Positions 16,553 through 25,112 of a stretch of DNA of 64,000 nt are shown here, piece by piece. A program made the translations under genes and the position numbers. The notes below the pieces were generated by a model. It made no database searches. It worked only from the letters and a program-made list of their open reading frames with translations, and was not told the DNA's origin. The stretch's first letter is position 1. The number at the start of each line of letters is the position of its first letter. The DNA comes from Paracoccaceae bacterium. Its GTDB lineage: Bacteria > Pseudomonadota > Alphaproteobacteria > Rhodobacterales > Rhodobacteraceae. Location of the stretch: contig QWDA01000002.1 of the NCBI GenBank assembly GCA_003605175.1, positions 1 through 64,000 on the forward strand, read 5' to 3'.

Positions 16553-17463
16553 CGGAGATGACGCAATTCAGGTTCGCCGGCGGCGCGCAGGGCTTCAACT
16601 GGCTGCCGGTCTTCGTGGCCGATGAGTTCGGGCTGTTCGAAAAGCACGGGCTGAAGGTCGAATACAAGAAGCTGGGCGGCGTGGCGCTCGCCACCAGGGC
16701 GGTGCTCGACGGCGATGCCGAGCTGGCGATCACCCCGCCCGAAGGCGCGCTGGCCGATTTCGTCAGGGGCGGCGCGTTGAGGATCGTCGCCGCCAATGCG
16801 CTCAGGCTGCCGATGTCGCTGGTCGCCGCCCCCGGCATCACCGAACCGGCGGGGCTCAGGGGCAAGAAGATCGGCACCTCGTCGCTGACCGAAGGCACGG
16901 CGATCTACACACAGATCATGCTGGCCGAGGCGGGGCTCTCCTATCCCGACGATTACGGGTTCGAACTGGCCGGCATCCACACGACGCGATGGCAGGCGTT
17001 GAAGGACGGTACCATCGACGCCGCCCCGCAGCCCGCGCCCTGGAATTTCCTGGCCGAGCGCGAGGGCTACAACCTGATCGGCGAGGTGGCCGCGGCCATC
17101 CCCGAGGTGATCTTCACCGCGCTGATCGGCAACGATGCCTGGCTGCGCGAGAACCGGGGCACGGTGGACCGGCTTCTGGCCGCCTTGAGCGAGGCCCATG
17201 CGATCACCAACGACCCCGCGCGGGCCAAGGAGATCCTGCCGATCTTCCAGCGGATCACGACGCCCGACGATGCCGATCTGGCAGGGAAGGGCCTGATCTA
17301 CATGCGCGATCTGGGGATGTGGCCCGAGGGGCTGGCGATCACCGAACGGGCGCTCGACACCTCGATCGACCTGATGATCCGGGCGGGGCTTCTGGACGAG
17401 GCGGACCGCGCGAACGCGCTTGGCGCCTTCGACCGGAGCTATCTGGCCGAGATGGCGGTCTGA
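16549..17463 (+). CDS. NMT1/THI5-like periplasmic-binding-fold protein lacking a signal peptide
   Basis: A 304-residue protein with the fold of SsuA/TauA-type binding proteins: [20 protein letters not shown], a central [20 protein letters not shown] and [11 protein letters not shown]. It starts directly at the first beta strand, so it should stay in the cytoplasm. No ABC permease or ATPase of the SsuBC kind is nearby. Cytoplasmic members of this fold include enzymes such as 4,5-dihydroxyphthalate decarboxylase, so an enzymatic step in the aromatic pathway is possible. Alternatively it is an exported protein whose signal was lost by frameshift. It is in operon with ligJ and ligK. Confidence 0.65.
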   Translation: MTEMTQFRFAGGAQGFNWLPVFVADEFGLFEKHGLKVEYKKLGGVALATRAVLDGDAELAITPPEGALADFVRGGALRIVAANALRLPMSLVAAPGITEPAGLRGKKIGTSSLTEGTAIYTQIMLAEAGLSYPDDYGFELAGIHTTRWQALKDGTIDAAPQPAPWNFLAEREGYNLIGEVAAAIPEVIFTALIGNDAWLRENRGTVDRLLAALSEAHAITNDPARAKEILPIFQRITTPDDADLAGKGLIYMRDLGMWPEGLAITERALDTSIDLMIRAGLLDEADRANALGAFDRSYLAEMAV

Positions 17464-17464
17464 C

Positions 17465-18136
17465 ATGGCGCGGGTCGTGACAAACGCAGAACGGGCGGCA
17501 ATCGGGCTGTGCGATGCGCTGGGCGCGCTGGGCGTTTCGACGGTGCATGAGGCGCAGGGGCGAACCGGGCTGATGGCCGCGCGGATCCGGCCGATCCAGC
17601 AGGGTGTGCGGATCGGCGGCACGGCCCTGACCTGCGAGGTGGCGCCGGGTGACAACTGGATGTTGCACGTGGCGATGGAGCGGGCCCGGCACGGTGACAT
17701 CCTGGTGGTGACGCCGACCTCGCCCTGCGACGACGGCTATTTCGGCGATCTTCTCGCGACCTCGGCCAAGGCCCGCGGCATCCGCGGGATCGTCATCGAC
17801 GCCGGCGTGCGCGATGTGGCCGATCTGCGCGGGATGGGCTTCCCGGTCTGGACCAAGGCCGTCTTCGCGCAGGGGACGGTCAAGGAGACGGTCGGCAACT
17901 TGCAGGTGCCCGTGGTTTGTGCGGAGGCACTGGTGCATCCGGGCGATGTGATCGTCGCCGATGACGACGGGGTTTGCGTGGTGCCGCGCGCGGGCGCCGC
18001 CGAAGTGCTGAAGAAGGCGGAAAAACGGGCGGCGATGGAGGAGGAGAAGCGGCTGCTCTACGCCGCCGGCCAGCTCAGCCTCGACGTCAACGACATGCGC
18101 GAACGGCTTGCAGAGAAAGGGCTTCGCTATGAGTAG
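17465..18136 (+). CDS. ligK: 4-carboxy-4-hydroxy-2-oxoadipate aldolase (LigK/RraA-like)
   Basis: A 223-residue RraA-fold protein. Visible family features are [64 protein letters not shown] and [12 protein letters not shown]; the last holds the Asp/Arg pair that binds metal and pyruvate enolate. Class II aldolases of this group split 4-carboxy-4-hydroxy-2-oxoadipate into pyruvate and oxaloacetate, the step after LigJ. It begins one base after the stop of the preceding gene. A plain RraA function is unlikely given the length and the ligJ context. Confidence 0.85.
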   Translation: MARVVTNAERAAIGLCDALGALGVSTVHEAQGRTGLMAARIRPIQQGVRIGGTALTCEVAPGDNWMLHVAMERARHGDILVVTPTSPCDDGYFGDLLATSAKARGIRGIVIDAGVRDVADLRGMGFPVWTKAVFAQGTVKETVGNLQVPVVCAEALVHPGDVIVADDDGVCVVPRAGAAEVLKKAEKRAAMEEEKRLLYAAGQLSLDVNDMRERLAEKGLRYE

Positions 18137-18680
18137 TTTCGTCAGACCGGCCGTGCCGCGGCGCGTGGTGACCGGGATCCGGGACGGCAAGTCGGTCTTC
18201 GTCTCGGACGGCCCGGTGCCGAACGCGCATCACTACGATGCGCTTCCGGGACACATGACCTCGGTGATCTATGCCACCGCCGCGAAACCGGGCCTGCCCC
18301 AGGCGGAGGCCGAGCAGGCGCCGCCCCGGATGCCGATCCCGCCCGGCCCCGGCGAGACCCGGCTGATGATTGTCGTGTTCCCGCCCGACACGGTCTTCGC
18401 GAATGCCGATATCGGCGCGGCGATCGGCGAGCAGGCCGAGCACATTCCGGGTCTGATCGACGCATTCGAGCCCGAGGCGCCGGGGATGCACACCACCGAC
18501 ACGGTGGATTACGACATCGTGCTCGACGGCGAGATCTGGCTGGAGCTCGACGACGGCGCCGAGACCCGGCTGGGGCAGGGCGACATTGCCGTGCAATGCG
18601 GCACCCGCCACGCCTGGCGCAACAGGAGCGACCGGCCGGCGACGCTTTGCTTCGTCCTGATCGGCGCCGTTCGCGGCTGA
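18129..18680 (+). CDS. cupin-domain protein of unknown function
   Basis: A 183-residue single-cupin protein. The barrel is in the C-terminal half: [20 protein letters not shown], then [19 protein letters not shown]. Potential metal ligands are the first His, the later Glu and the His of TRHAWRN. The N-terminal 80 residues form a separate beta-rich part. Small cupins in catabolic operons may be dioxygenases, isomerases or decarboxylases. The start overlaps ligK by 8 bases, so it is firmly part of the pathway. It is a candidate for the missing tautomerase or ring-cleavage step, but nothing in the sequence proves this. Confidence 0.7.
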   Translation: MSSFVRPAVPRRVVTGIRDGKSVFVSDGPVPNAHHYDALPGHMTSVIYATAAKPGLPQAEAEQAPPRMPIPPGPGETRLMIVVFPPDTVFANADIGAAIGEQAEHIPGLIDAFEPEAPGMHTTDTVDYDIVLDGEIWLELDDGAETRLGQGDIAVQCGTRHAWRNRSDRPATLCFVLIGAVRG

Positions 18681-18701
18681 GCGATAACGGAGGGCGGGCG
18701 G

Positions 18702-19922
18702 ATGGAACGGTTCGATTGCGTGATCGTCGGTGCGGGCCATGGCGGCGCCCAGGCGGCGCAGGCGCTGCGCCAGAACGGGTTCGAAGGCAGCGTCGCGATG
18801 ATCGGCGACGAGACGGAACTGCCCTATGACCGGCCATCGCTGTCGAAGGACTATCTGGCCGGCAAGAAACCGTTCGAGCGGCTGCGGCTGCGCCCCGAGG
18901 CTTTCTGGGCCGAGCGGGGCATCGCGCTCCGCCTCGGCCGCCGTGTGGTCTCCGTCGACCCCGCGGCCCGCGCGCTTGGATGCGACGACGGCAGCACCAT
19001 CGAATACCGGCATCTGATCTGGGCCACGGGCGGGGTGCCGCGCCGGCTGACCTGCGCGGGCCATGACCATCCTGCGGTGCAGTACCTGCGCTCCAGGGCC
19101 GACAGCGACCGGATGATCGCCGCGTTGCCGGGGATCCGCCGCGTCGTGATCGTCGGCGGCGGCTATATCGGGCTCGAGGCGGCGGCGGTGCTGCGGGAGC
19201 TTGGCAAGGCGGTGACGCTTGTCGAGGCACAGGAGCGGGTTCTGGCCCGGGTCGCGGCCGAGCCGGTCTCGCGCTTCTGCGAGGCCGAGCACCGGGCGCA
19301 GGGGGTGCAGGTCCTGCTGGGCACCGGGGTCGAGGAGATCGCGGGTGCCGAGGGTGGCGGCTGCACGGTCCGCCTTTCGGACGGGCGCGACTGCCCGGCG
19401 GATCTGGTTGTGGTCGGGATAGGGATCCTGCCGGAAATTGGACCCCTGGCCGAGGCGGGTGCAAGGGCGCGCGACGGGATCGAGGTGGATGCGTTCTGCC
19501 GGACCTCGCTGCCGGATGTCTGGTGCATCGGCGACTGCGCGATTCTGCGGGACGGGCCGGGGATCCGGATCGAGTCGGTGCAGAACGCGAACGATCAGGC
19601 CGCCACTGTCGCGAAGGCGATTTGCGGCAGGCCCGAACCCTATGCCGCGACTCCCTGGTTCTGGTCGAACCAGTACGACCTGAAATTGCAGACCGTGGGT
19701 CTGAACCTGGGCCACGACGCCACGGTGCTGAGGGGCGACCCGGCGGGCCGCACATTCAGCCTGGTCTATCTGCGCGAAGGGGTAGTCATTGCGGCCGATT
19801 GCATCAATGCGGCCAAGGACTTCGTCCAGGCCCGGAAGTTGATTGAAGCCGGGTGCCATGTGCCGGCCGATCTTCTGAAAGACCCCGAGCGCCCGCTCCG
19901 GGAGCTTTTGGAGGTGGTTTGA
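18702..19922 (+). CDS. FAD-dependent ferredoxin reductase, P450 partner
   Basis: A 406-residue pyridine-nucleotide-disulfide-type flavoprotein of the putidaredoxin reductase family. It has the FAD motif VIVGAGHGGAQAAQALRQNG, the NAD(P)H motif VVIVGGGYIGLEAAAVLREL, and the second FAD contact VWCIGDCA. The C-terminal domain contains PWFWSNQYDLKLQ, typical of ferredoxin reductases such as CamA. It should transfer electrons from NADH to the ferredoxin encoded next and thence to the P450 at the head of the same operon. Confidence 0.88.
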   Translation: MERFDCVIVGAGHGGAQAAQALRQNGFEGSVAMIGDETELPYDRPSLSKDYLAGKKPFERLRLRPEAFWAERGIALRLGRRVVSVDPAARALGCDDGSTIEYRHLIWATGGVPRRLTCAGHDHPAVQYLRSRADSDRMIAALPGIRRVVIVGGGYIGLEAAAVLRELGKAVTLVEAQERVLARVAAEPVSRFCEAEHRAQGVQVLLGTGVEEIAGAEGGGCTVRLSDGRDCPADLVVVGIGILPEIGPLAEAGARARDGIEVDAFCRTSLPDVWCIGDCAILRDGPGIRIESVQNANDQAATVAKAICGRPEPYAATPWFWSNQYDLKLQTVGLNLGHDATVLRGDPAGRTFSLVYLREGVVIAADCINAAKDFVQARKLIEAGCHVPADLLKDPERPLRELLEVV

Positions 19923-19943
19923 ATCGAGGGATCGGGAGGAACG

Positions 19944-20264
19944 ATGGGGACGATCACGCTGAAGACCCGTGACGGGAGCGTTCACGAAATCGAGGCGCGC
20001 GAGGGCGTGCCGATCATGGAGCTCATCCGCGATGCCGGGATCGACGAGCTGGCGGCCATGTGCGGCGGCTGCCTGTCCTGCGCGACATGCCACGTCTATA
20101 TCGACCATCTGCCCGAGGGCGCCGAGCTTCCCGGGTTGGGCCGCGACGAGGACGACCTTCTTGACGGGTCGGACTGGCGGAGGCCGGAATCGCGGCTGAG
20201 CTGCCAGATTCCGTTCTCGTCGTCGCTTTCGCGGATCGCGCTGACCATCGCTCCGGAGGATTGA
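19944..20264 (+). CDS. [2Fe-2S] ferredoxin, P450 electron carrier
   Basis: A 106-residue adrenodoxin/putidaredoxin-type ferredoxin. The cluster ligands are CGGCLSCATC, in the C-x5-C-x2-C pattern, and the distal Cys in SRLSCQI. An acidic stretch (GRDEDDLLDG) lies between, as in P450-interacting ferredoxins. It is the last gene of the P450 operon, and completes a class I P450 system. GGGAGGAACG precedes ATG 19944. Confidence 0.9.
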   Translation: MGTITLKTRDGSVHEIEAREGVPIMELIRDAGIDELAAMCGGCLSCATCHVYIDHLPEGAELPGLGRDEDDLLDGSDWRRPESRLSCQIPFSSSLSRIALTIAPED

Positions 20265-20296
20265 GCGCGGCCCTGGCGATCCGGTGCCCGAGGCCG

Positions 20297-20333
20297 CACA
20301 ACCCGTACACAACCTGTACACAACCCGTACACC
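20297..20333 (+). repeat. three 11-bp tandem repeats (copy 1 of a dispersed element)
   Basis: Three consecutive 11-bp units read CACAACCCGTA, CACAACCTGTA, CACAACCCGTA, followed by CACC. Each junction forms the imperfect dyad TGTAC-N7-GTACA. The array is 32 bases after the ferredoxin stop codon. A nearly identical three-unit array occurs at 57416, also just after a gene end. Confidence 0.8.
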
Positions 20334-20437
20334 GAAAGTGCCGCAGCAGGCGGCATGCGGGGGGTATGGGCGTGCCGATGGCGGTCCGAGGTCCGGACGC
20401 CGGGACCGCCTGACGGGCAATCGAGACTTGATTTCAG

Positions 20438-20469
20438 ATACCAATCGGTATTACGATCCGGTACGGTAT
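20438..20469. promoter_or_regulatory. duplicated palindromic operator (site d), ABC importer operon
   Basis: ATACCAATCGGTAT at 20438-20451 is a perfect box. ATCCGGTACGGTAT at 20456-20469 is the second box, with an intact right arm, starting 18 bp later. The pair lies 55 bases upstream of the binding-protein gene. Confidence 0.85.
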
Positions 20470-20524
20470 CATCGCGCAGCCATGGCCTCCGGCCGTTGGC
20501 AGTGCGGAAACCAGGGGAGGAGAC

Positions 20525-21718
20525 ATGATGATACGCAGAGCTACGCTCGGGCTCGCGCTTGGCGCGATGCTGATTGGCGGACAGGCCATTGCCGGATCCG
20601 TGAAGATCGGCGTGAGCGCGCCGAAAAGCGGCCCGCAGGCCGGCGCGGCGGGGGCCGTCTACTGGCCGACCATCGAGCTATGGGCCGAGAACGTGAACAA
20701 GGCCGGCGGCATCGATGTCGGCGGCGAGATGATGACCGTCGAGCTTGTCGAATACGACGACAAGAGCGCCCCCGAGGAGGCGGTGAAGAACATCCAGCGC
20801 CTCGCGACCCAGGACAAGGTCGATTTCCTGGCGGCGCCCTACTCGACGGGGATCAACCTCGCCACGGCCCCCCTGATCGCCAAGGCCGGTTATCCGCAGA
20901 TCGTCGCCACCGGCAACCTCAACGATCTCGAACCCTTCGTCCAGAAATGGCCGAACACGTTCTGGCTTCTCGGCCGGGCGACCGATCTGTCGACCGGCAT
21001 CGTCGGGACGCTGAGCGAGATGCGCGACGCCGGAGAGATCGGCAACAAGGTGGCTCTGGTCCATGTGGCCGACGCCTTCGGCCTGGAGATGATGGCGGGC
21101 GGCAAGCCGGCGCTTGAAGCGGCCGGGTTCGAAATCGTCTACGAGACCTCCTATCCCCTGGGCACGCAGGATCTGGCGCCGGTGATCTCGGGCGCCAAGG
21201 AAGCCGGCCCCGATGCCTTCGTGGCCTATTCCTACCCGCCCGACAGCTTCGCGCTCACCGAGCAGGCGCAGGTGCAGGGGTTCAACGCGAAGGTCTTCTA
21301 TGTCGGTGTCGGCGGTGCGCTCTCGGGCTTCGGGCAGCGTTTCGGGGATGCCGTCGAGGGCGTCATGGCGATGGGTGGCGTGAACCCCGAGGATCCGGCC
21401 TATGAGGCCTTCCGCAAGGAGCATATCGAACTGACCGGGGTCGAACCGGATTACTGGGCCAATCCGGTGGTCTATGCCAGCATGGAGATCCTGAAGCAGG
21501 CGATCGAGCGGGTCGGCAGCCTCGACAGGGAGGCGGTGATCGCGGAGATCCAGGGCGGGACCTTCGAGACCGTGATCGGCGAGGTCAGCTTCGACAACAA
21601 CATCGTCGGGCAGGTCTGGAACGTCGGACAATGGCATGACGGCGTGTTCCACGGGATCAACGCCAAGGGCATCGAGCCGGCGGCCGAGCCATTCGTCAAG
21701 CCAGCCTGGCCCAACTGA
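20525..21718 (+). CDS. ABC importer substrate-binding protein (Liv-type), probably for an aromatic compound
   Basis: A 397-residue periplasmic binding protein of the branched-chain amino acid type (type I fold). The signal peptide is residues 1-23, with cleavage likely after QAIA. The mature part opens VKIGVSAPKSGP and has the YDDKSAPEEAVKNIQRLA helix and typical two-lobe pattern. Family members also bind aromatic acids. Placement under operator d, with the transporter genes behind it, suggests uptake of the island's aromatic substrate. GGGGAGG lies about 6 bases before ATGATG at 20525. Confidence 0.85.
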   Translation: MMIRRATLGLALGAMLIGGQAIAGSVKIGVSAPKSGPQAGAAGAVYWPTIELWAENVNKAGGIDVGGEMMTVELVEYDDKSAPEEAVKNIQRLATQDKVDFLAAPYSTGINLATAPLIAKAGYPQIVATGNLNDLEPFVQKWPNTFWLLGRATDLSTGIVGTLSEMRDAGEIGNKVALVHVADAFGLEMMAGGKPALEAAGFEIVYETSYPLGTQDLAPVISGAKEAGPDAFVAYSYPPDSFALTEQAQVQGFNAKVFYVGVGGALSGFGQRFGDAVEGVMAMGGVNPEDPAYEAFRKEHIELTGVEPDYWANPVVYASMEILKQAIERVGSLDREAVIAEIQGGTFETVIGEVSFDNNIVGQVWNVGQWHDGVFHGINAKGIEPAAEPFVKPAWPN

Positions 21719-21729
21719 TCTAACCAAAC

Positions 21730-21754
21730 GGTGCCGCCCGGGGCGGGCGGCACC
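21730..21754 (+). terminator. hairpin between binding-protein and permease genes
   Basis: GGTGCCGCCCG-GGG-CGGGCGGCACC is a perfect 11-bp stem with a 3-base loop, 11 bases after the binding-protein stop codon and without a U-run. It would stabilise the upstream mRNA or partially terminate, giving excess binding protein over permease. Confidence 0.6.
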
Positions 21755-21780
21755 TCATCCCTGGTCGGACCGAACATCCC

Positions 21781-22647
21781 ATGGAAATCCTAATCACAGG
21801 CGTTCTGCTTGGCGGGACCTATGCGCTCATCGCGTTGGGCCTGACCCTGCAATACGGTGTCGCGCGGATCATGAACCTGGCGAACGGCGAAACGCTCGTC
21901 GCGGCCTGCTTCGGGGCGTGGCTCCTTTTCACCGCGGCGCAGATCAGCCCGCTCTGGGGGCTTCTGATCATCGCGCCCCTGGGCTTCGTCGCGAACGGGC
22001 TGATCTATGCGGGCCTTCTGAGGCCGCTGGTGCGGCGGGCCGTGACCCAGGGAGCGCTCGAGGTCGACGCGATCCTCGCCACTTTCGGGCTTCTGTTCCT
22101 GTTCGAAGGCGCGATGCATCTGATCTTCGGCGGCTCGTTCTTCAACTACCAGTTCCTTGCCGTGCCGTTCGAGCTTCTGGGCGAAAGCTACGCGCTGAAC
22201 CGCGTCGTGGCCTTCGCGGCGGCGGCGATCATCTCGGTGCTGCTGGCGTTCTTTCTCTACCGGACACGGTTCGGCACCGCGATCCGCGCCGTCGCGGTCG
22301 ATCCGGACGCCGCCCGGCTGGTGGCGATCGACGTGGAGTTCGTGGCGCTCTTCGCCTTCGCGCTGGGCGGGGCGATCACCGCCTGCGGCGGGGCGCTTCT
22401 GTCGACCTTCTACACCTTCGAGGCCTCGATGGGCGGGATCTTCATGATCAAGGCGCTGATCATCGTCATCATGGGCGGCGTCGGCGATGTGCGGGGCGCG
22501 GTGCTCGCCGCGCTGATCCTCGGCGTGATCGAGACGCTCGTGGCGAGCCTGGTCGATCCCGGCCTGACGCTGACCGCGACCTACGGGCTGTTTGTCACGA
22601 TCCTGTTGTTCCGCCCGCAGGGCCTGTTCGGAGGAGCCGCAGGATGA
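21781..22647 (+). CDS. livH: ABC importer permease, LivH family
   Basis: A 288-residue inner-membrane permease with about eight hydrophobic segments. The N-terminal GGTYALIALGLTLQYGVARI and NLANGE are the LivH signature, and near the C-terminus IIVIMGGVGDVRGAVLAALI is the conserved coupling region with GVIET. It pairs with the LivM-type permease immediately downstream (ATGA overlap). ATG 21781 gives normal length. No valine/leucine specificity can be inferred from this subunit; context points to an aromatic substrate. Confidence 0.87.
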   Translation: MEILITGVLLGGTYALIALGLTLQYGVARIMNLANGETLVAACFGAWLLFTAAQISPLWGLLIIAPLGFVANGLIYAGLLRPLVRRAVTQGALEVDAILATFGLLFLFEGAMHLIFGGSFFNYQFLAVPFELLGESYALNRVVAFAAAAIISVLLAFFLYRTRFGTAIRAVAVDPDAARLVAIDVEFVALFAFALGGAITACGGALLSTFYTFEASMGGIFMIKALIIVIMGGVGDVRGAVLAALILGVIETLVASLVDPGLTLTATYGLFVTILLFRPQGLFGGAAG

Positions 22648-23594
22648 CACGTTCCGAGGGTCTGACGCTCTTCACCGCGGCGGCCGCCTTTGCCGCGCTT
22701 GCCGCTCTGCCTTTCGTGACCGAGGGCTTCTACCTGACGCTCGCGGTCAACATGGCGCTCTACATCGCGCTCTGCACCGCCTGGACGCTGTTCTCGGGGC
22801 CGACGCATCTTGTGTCACTGGCGACGGCGGCGTTTTTCGGAATCGGCACCTATTCGGTGGCGATCGGCATCGAGATCCTGCCCTTTCCGCTCCTGATCCT
22901 CTGCGGCGGTGTGGCGGGCGCGCTGTTCGCCGCCCTCGTCGGGGCCGCCACCCTGCGGGTCTCCGGGGCCTATTTCGTGATCTTCACGCTGGGCCTTGCG
23001 GAACTCACCCGGCAGGTCGTCGCCTATCTCCAGACCAAGGTCTTCGGCTCCATGGGGCTCTTCGTGCTGACCGATCACGGCGAGGGCGACCTTTTCCGCT
23101 ACCTGCTCGGGCTGATCGCGGCGATCTTCCTGGTGGGCTGGCTGATCGGGCGGGCACGGCTCGGTTTCGCGATGCGGGTGATCGGCAATGACGAGGTGGT
23201 GGCACGGCATTTCGGGATCGAGGTGGCGCGTTCGAAGGTCATCCTGTTCATGGTCTCGGGCGCGTTCATCGCCATGGTCGGCGCGATCATGGCGCCGCGC
23301 TATGCCTATATCGAGCCGCAATCGGCGTTCAATCCGACGATGAGCTTCCTCGTGGTCATCATGGCGCTTCTGGGCGGCACGCGGCGGCTCTGGGGCCCAC
23401 TCGTCGGCGTGGTGCCCTTCACCATCGTCGCCGATTTCATCTCGGCCAATTTTCCCGACCACTTCAACGTCATCATCGGCCTCGCGTTTCTGGCCGTCGT
23501 CTATCTTCTGAAGGACGGGGTGACCGGGGCGATCGAGCAGGCGCTGGGGCGCCGGCGCCGGGCGGCAAGCGTGACCGGGGAGGGAAGGGCATGA
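22644..23594 (+). CDS. livM: ABC importer permease, LivM family
   Basis: A 316-residue membrane protein with eight to ten hydrophobic segments. Visible LivM features are the long mid-protein run YFVIFTLGLAELTRQVV, GRARLGFAMRVIGNDEVVAR (the cytoplasmic EAA-like loop) and VIMALLGGTRRLWGPLVGV. The C-terminus is a short basic tail. It overlaps livH by 4 bases and livG by 4 bases, so the permease and ATPase genes are translationally coupled. Confidence 0.87.
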   Translation: MTRSEGLTLFTAAAAFAALAALPFVTEGFYLTLAVNMALYIALCTAWTLFSGPTHLVSLATAAFFGIGTYSVAIGIEILPFPLLILCGGVAGALFAALVGAATLRVSGAYFVIFTLGLAELTRQVVAYLQTKVFGSMGLFVLTDHGEGDLFRYLLGLIAAIFLVGWLIGRARLGFAMRVIGNDEVVARHFGIEVARSKVILFMVSGAFIAMVGAIMAPRYAYIEPQSAFNPTMSFLVVIMALLGGTRRLWGPLVGVVPFTIVADFISANFPDHFNVIIGLAFLAVVYLLKDGVTGAIEQALGRRRRAASVTGEGRA

Positions 23595-24316
23595 GCGGGC
23601 CGATTCTGGAAGTCGCGTCACTGTCGAAGGCGTTCGGCGGGCTTGTCGCGGTGAACGACGTCAGTTTCGCGCTGGCCGAGGGGGAGCTTCTCGGGCTGAT
23701 CGGGCCGAACGGGTCGGGCAAGACGACGACGATGAACCTTGTCTCGGGGGCGCTGGCGCCGACGGCGGGCGAGATCCGCCTCGACGGCGCGCCGATTTCG
23801 GGGCTGTCGCCTTCGGTGATTTCGCGGGCCGGCGTGGCGCGGACGTTCCAGCTCGTCCGCGTGCTGCCGGGCATGACCGCGGTCGAGAATGTGGTTGCTG
23901 GTGCGGTCTTTTCCCGGGCCGGTCTCTGGGGCGTGGCGGCCGAAGCGACCGCGCGGCGGCTCCTGGGCCGCGTGGGGCTGGAGGAGCGCGCCGAACTGCC
24001 GCTCTCGGCGATGACCTATATCGACCAGAAGCGGGTGGAGCTGGCGCGGGCGCTGGCCGCCGATCCGCGGGTTCTTCTGCTCGACGAATGGCTCGCGGGG
24101 CTCAACCCTACGGAGCTTCAGACGGCCATCGAACTCCTGAAGGAGATTCATGCGGACGGGATGACCATCATCATGGTCGAGCATGTGATGGATGCGATCC
24201 GCTCGCTTTGCGACCGCTGCGTGGTGATGAACACCGGCGCCAAGATCGCCGAGGGGGACACCGCCGCGGTGCTGGCGGATCCGCATGTGATGGCGGCATA
24301 TCTGGGAGACGAGTGA
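23591..24316 (+). CDS. livG: ABC importer ATPase, LivG family
   Basis: A 241-residue ATP-binding subunit. Walker A is GPNGSGKTT. Walker B is VLLLDEWLAGLNP, with W after the catalytic Glu. The signature loop is unusual: LSAMTYIDQKRVELARALAA replaces LSGGQ, a divergence that also occurs in some other LivG-type proteins. The switch His is in IMVEHVMD. It forms a heterodimer with LivF, encoded two bases downstream. Confidence 0.87.
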   Translation: MSGPILEVASLSKAFGGLVAVNDVSFALAEGELLGLIGPNGSGKTTTMNLVSGALAPTAGEIRLDGAPISGLSPSVISRAGVARTFQLVRVLPGMTAVENVVAGAVFSRAGLWGVAAEATARRLLGRVGLEERAELPLSAMTYIDQKRVELARALAADPRVLLLDEWLAGLNPTELQTAIELLKEIHADGMTIIMVEHVMDAIRSLCDRCVVMNTGAKIAEGDTAAVLADPHVMAAYLGDE

Positions 24317-24317
24317 A

Positions 24318-25043
24318 ATGCTGGAGATCGAGCGGGTTTCGGTGCGCTATGGCCGCCATCAGGCGCTTTTCGACGTCTCGGCCCGGCTCGAACGCGGCCG
24401 GATCGCGGTGCTTCTGGGGGCGAACGGGGCCGGGAAGTCGACGTTCCTGAAGGCGATCGGCGGGCTGGTTTCCACCCGGCCGGGGGCCTCGATCCGCGTG
24501 GGCGGGATCGAGATCGCCGGGTTGCCGGCGCACGGGCGGGTCGAGGCGGGGGTGGCGCTGGTGCCCGAGAACCGCGGCATCTTCCGCAGCCTCTCGGTGG
24601 CTGAGAACCTGCATCTGGGGGGCTATGCCCAGCGCGCCCGGGCCGACGGAGGCGCGCGGCTCGGTCAGGTCCTGAACCTGTTCCCGCGCCTCGGCGAGCG
24701 GCTGGGCCAGACCGTGCGGACCATGTCGGGCGGCGAGCAGCAGATGGTGGCGATGGGCCGGGCGCTGATGTCGCATCCGGATTTCCTCCTCCTCGACGAG
24801 CCGTCGCTGGGGCTGTCGCCGATCCTGTCGCAGGAGATGTTCCGGACCCTGCGCCGGATCGCCGACGAAACCGATGTGGGGGTGCTCCTGGTCGAGCAGA
24901 ACGCCAAGCTGAGCCTCGGGATCGCCGACGACTGCTACCTACTGGAGAACGGGCATATCGCGGGGCAGGGTCCCGCCGAGGAGATGAAGCGGAGCCCGGA
25001 CGTGCTCAGGGCCTATCTCGGTGAAGAGGTGGTGCCGGGTTGA
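24318..25043 (+). CDS. livF: ABC importer ATPase, LivF family
   Basis: A 241-residue ATP-binding subunit. It has Walker A GANGAGKST, signature MSGGEQQMVAMGRALM, Walker B FLLLDEPSLGLSP and VEQNA in place of the switch His, which is normal for LivF. PENRGIFRSLSVAENL is the family Q-loop region. It is the last gene of the importer operon. A hairpin follows at 25062. Confidence 0.88.
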   Translation: MLEIERVSVRYGRHQALFDVSARLERGRIAVLLGANGAGKSTFLKAIGGLVSTRPGASIRVGGIEIAGLPAHGRVEAGVALVPENRGIFRSLSVAENLHLGGYAQRARADGGARLGQVLNLFPRLGERLGQTVRTMSGGEQQMVAMGRALMSHPDFLLLDEPSLGLSPILSQEMFRTLRRIADETDVGVLLVEQNAKLSLGIADDCYLLENGHIAGQGPAEEMKRSPDVLRAYLGEEVVPG

Positions 25044-25061
25044 GCGGGGCAGGTGGGTGCG

Positions 25062-25089
25062 CGGTCTTCATTGAGCCGCGAGAAGACCG
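25062..25089 (+). terminator. hairpin between livF and the convergent SMI1-like gene
   Basis: CGGTCTTC and GAAGACCG form a perfect 8-bp stem around a 12-base loop, followed by TTCCC. It lies between convergent genes and could serve either strand. The U-run is weak. Confidence 0.4.
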
Positions 25090-25112
25090 TTCCCTGCCGG
25101 ACTTCGGGACGC

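Noticed and set aside
20297-20333. Short repeats as a possible CRISPR array
   Set aside because: The units are 11 bp, directly tandem, with no spacers and no cas genes in the window.
18087-20444. Very long reverse-strand open frame (785 codons) opposite the cupin, ferredoxin reductase and ferredoxin genes
   Set aside because: High GC keeps antisense frames open. The translation is Arg/Asp/His-rich with no domain, and the forward genes have full motif sets and ribosome sites.
20525-25043. Branched-chain amino acid transport as the function of the Liv-type importer
   Set aside because: The family is right, but the shared operator with aromatic catabolism genes makes an aromatic ligand more likely; specificity was left open.
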